Of a stretch of DNA of 30,294 nucleotides, positions 30,219 through 30,294 are shown in pieces. Within the stretch, counting starts at the first letter, position 1. Each line of letters starts with the position of its first letter. The DNA lies in contig CAZUQH010000012.1 in NCBI GenBank assembly GCA_964622465.1, positions 1 through 30,294 on the forward strand, in the 5' to 3' direction. The position numbers and the translations under genes are program-made. The notes beneath the pieces were generated by a model. The model searched no databases. It was not told the origin of the DNA and saw only the letters and a list, made by a program, of their open reading frames with translations. Source of the stretch: CAZUQH01 sp964622465 (GTDB taxonomy: Bacteria; CG03; CAZUQH01).

Positions 30219-30294
30219 CGGGGCGTGGCTCAGTTGGTAGAGCGCATGGTTCGGGACCATGAGGTCGGCGGTCCGAGTCCGCCCGCCCCGACCA
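30219..30294 (+). tRNA. tRNA-Pro (anticodon CGG), CCA encoded
   Basis: Complete cloverleaf ending at the last base of the window. The acceptor is CGGGGCG with CGCCCCG, the same stem as the GGG isoacceptor at 2379. The D stem is GCTC/GAGC. The anticodon stem is CATGG/CCATG with loop TTCGGGA, placing CGG at 30252-30254. The T arm is GGCGG-TCCGAGT-CCGCC, with discriminator A and encoded CCA. It begins 18 bases after the preceding gene, so it is probably on the same transcript or has a promoter inside that gene. Confidence 0.96.

Overview
The window is a densely packed stretch of bacterial chromosome of medium GC content. Every gene I can support lies on the + strand: 31 protein genes and two proline tRNAs. 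No gap without a gene exceeds 300 bases. Many genes overlap by 1-4 bases (ATGA, TAATG or TTGA junctions), and TTG or GTG starts are common. I see no phage, plasmid, IS, transposase or CRISPR. The EnvC-type activator, YibQ-type deacetylase and FtsEX point to a diderm (Gram-negative-type) bacterium. The orders HU-MerR-tRNA-Pro and polA-coaE-rho-rpmE-prfA-prmC-murA-his resemble, from memory, those of Deltaproteobacteria and related or uncultured diderm phyla. I cannot assign a phylum from sequence alone.

Layout. 1-2.35 kb: phospholipid synthesis (plsY, gpsA), an HU-like protein and a small MerR-type regulator, followed by tRNA-Pro(GGG). 2.5-7.5 kb: glutamine synthetase, DNA polymerase I with a decayed proofreading site, a small FxLYD-like envelope protein and coaE. 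7.5-10.4 kb: two tandem membrane diguanylate cyclases, with a palindromic repeat on the upstream side of each and a strong hairpin after the second. 10.5-15.2 kb: rho, rpmE, prfA, prmC and murA. 15.2-19.6 kb: a compact histidine block, hisD-hisB-hisH-hisA-hisF-hisI, with no hisG, hisC or hisE in the window. 19.6-21.7 kb: a membrane ClpP-class/NfeD protease and its usual partner, a stomatin-like slipin. 21.7-26.8 kb: a cell-separation module of ftsE, an ftsX fused to an envC-like domain, a C-terminal processing protease and a yibQ-like deacetylase. 26.8-30.2 kb: tsaD, a GT28 glycolipid glycosyltransferase, pcm and a small membrane transporter-like protein. tRNA-Pro(CGG) ends at the last base.

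The most unusual content is the FtsX-EnvC fusion. One 678-residue protein carries the FtsX transmembrane unit, an extra membrane segment that looks like the old EnvC signal peptide, a long coiled coil, and a LytM domain without metal ligands. Its partner FtsE departs from the ABC consensus in the Q-loop, signature motif and H-loop. The junction keeps a ribosome-binding-site-like sequence and competing inverted repeats.

The second unusual theme is a family of small palindromic repeats that has supplied protein-coding ends. One forms the last residues and stop of coaE. One is read in frame through the N-terminus of the second diguanylate cyclase. One gives the glycosyltransferase its stop, flanked by a 15-bp direct duplication that includes the pcm start codon.
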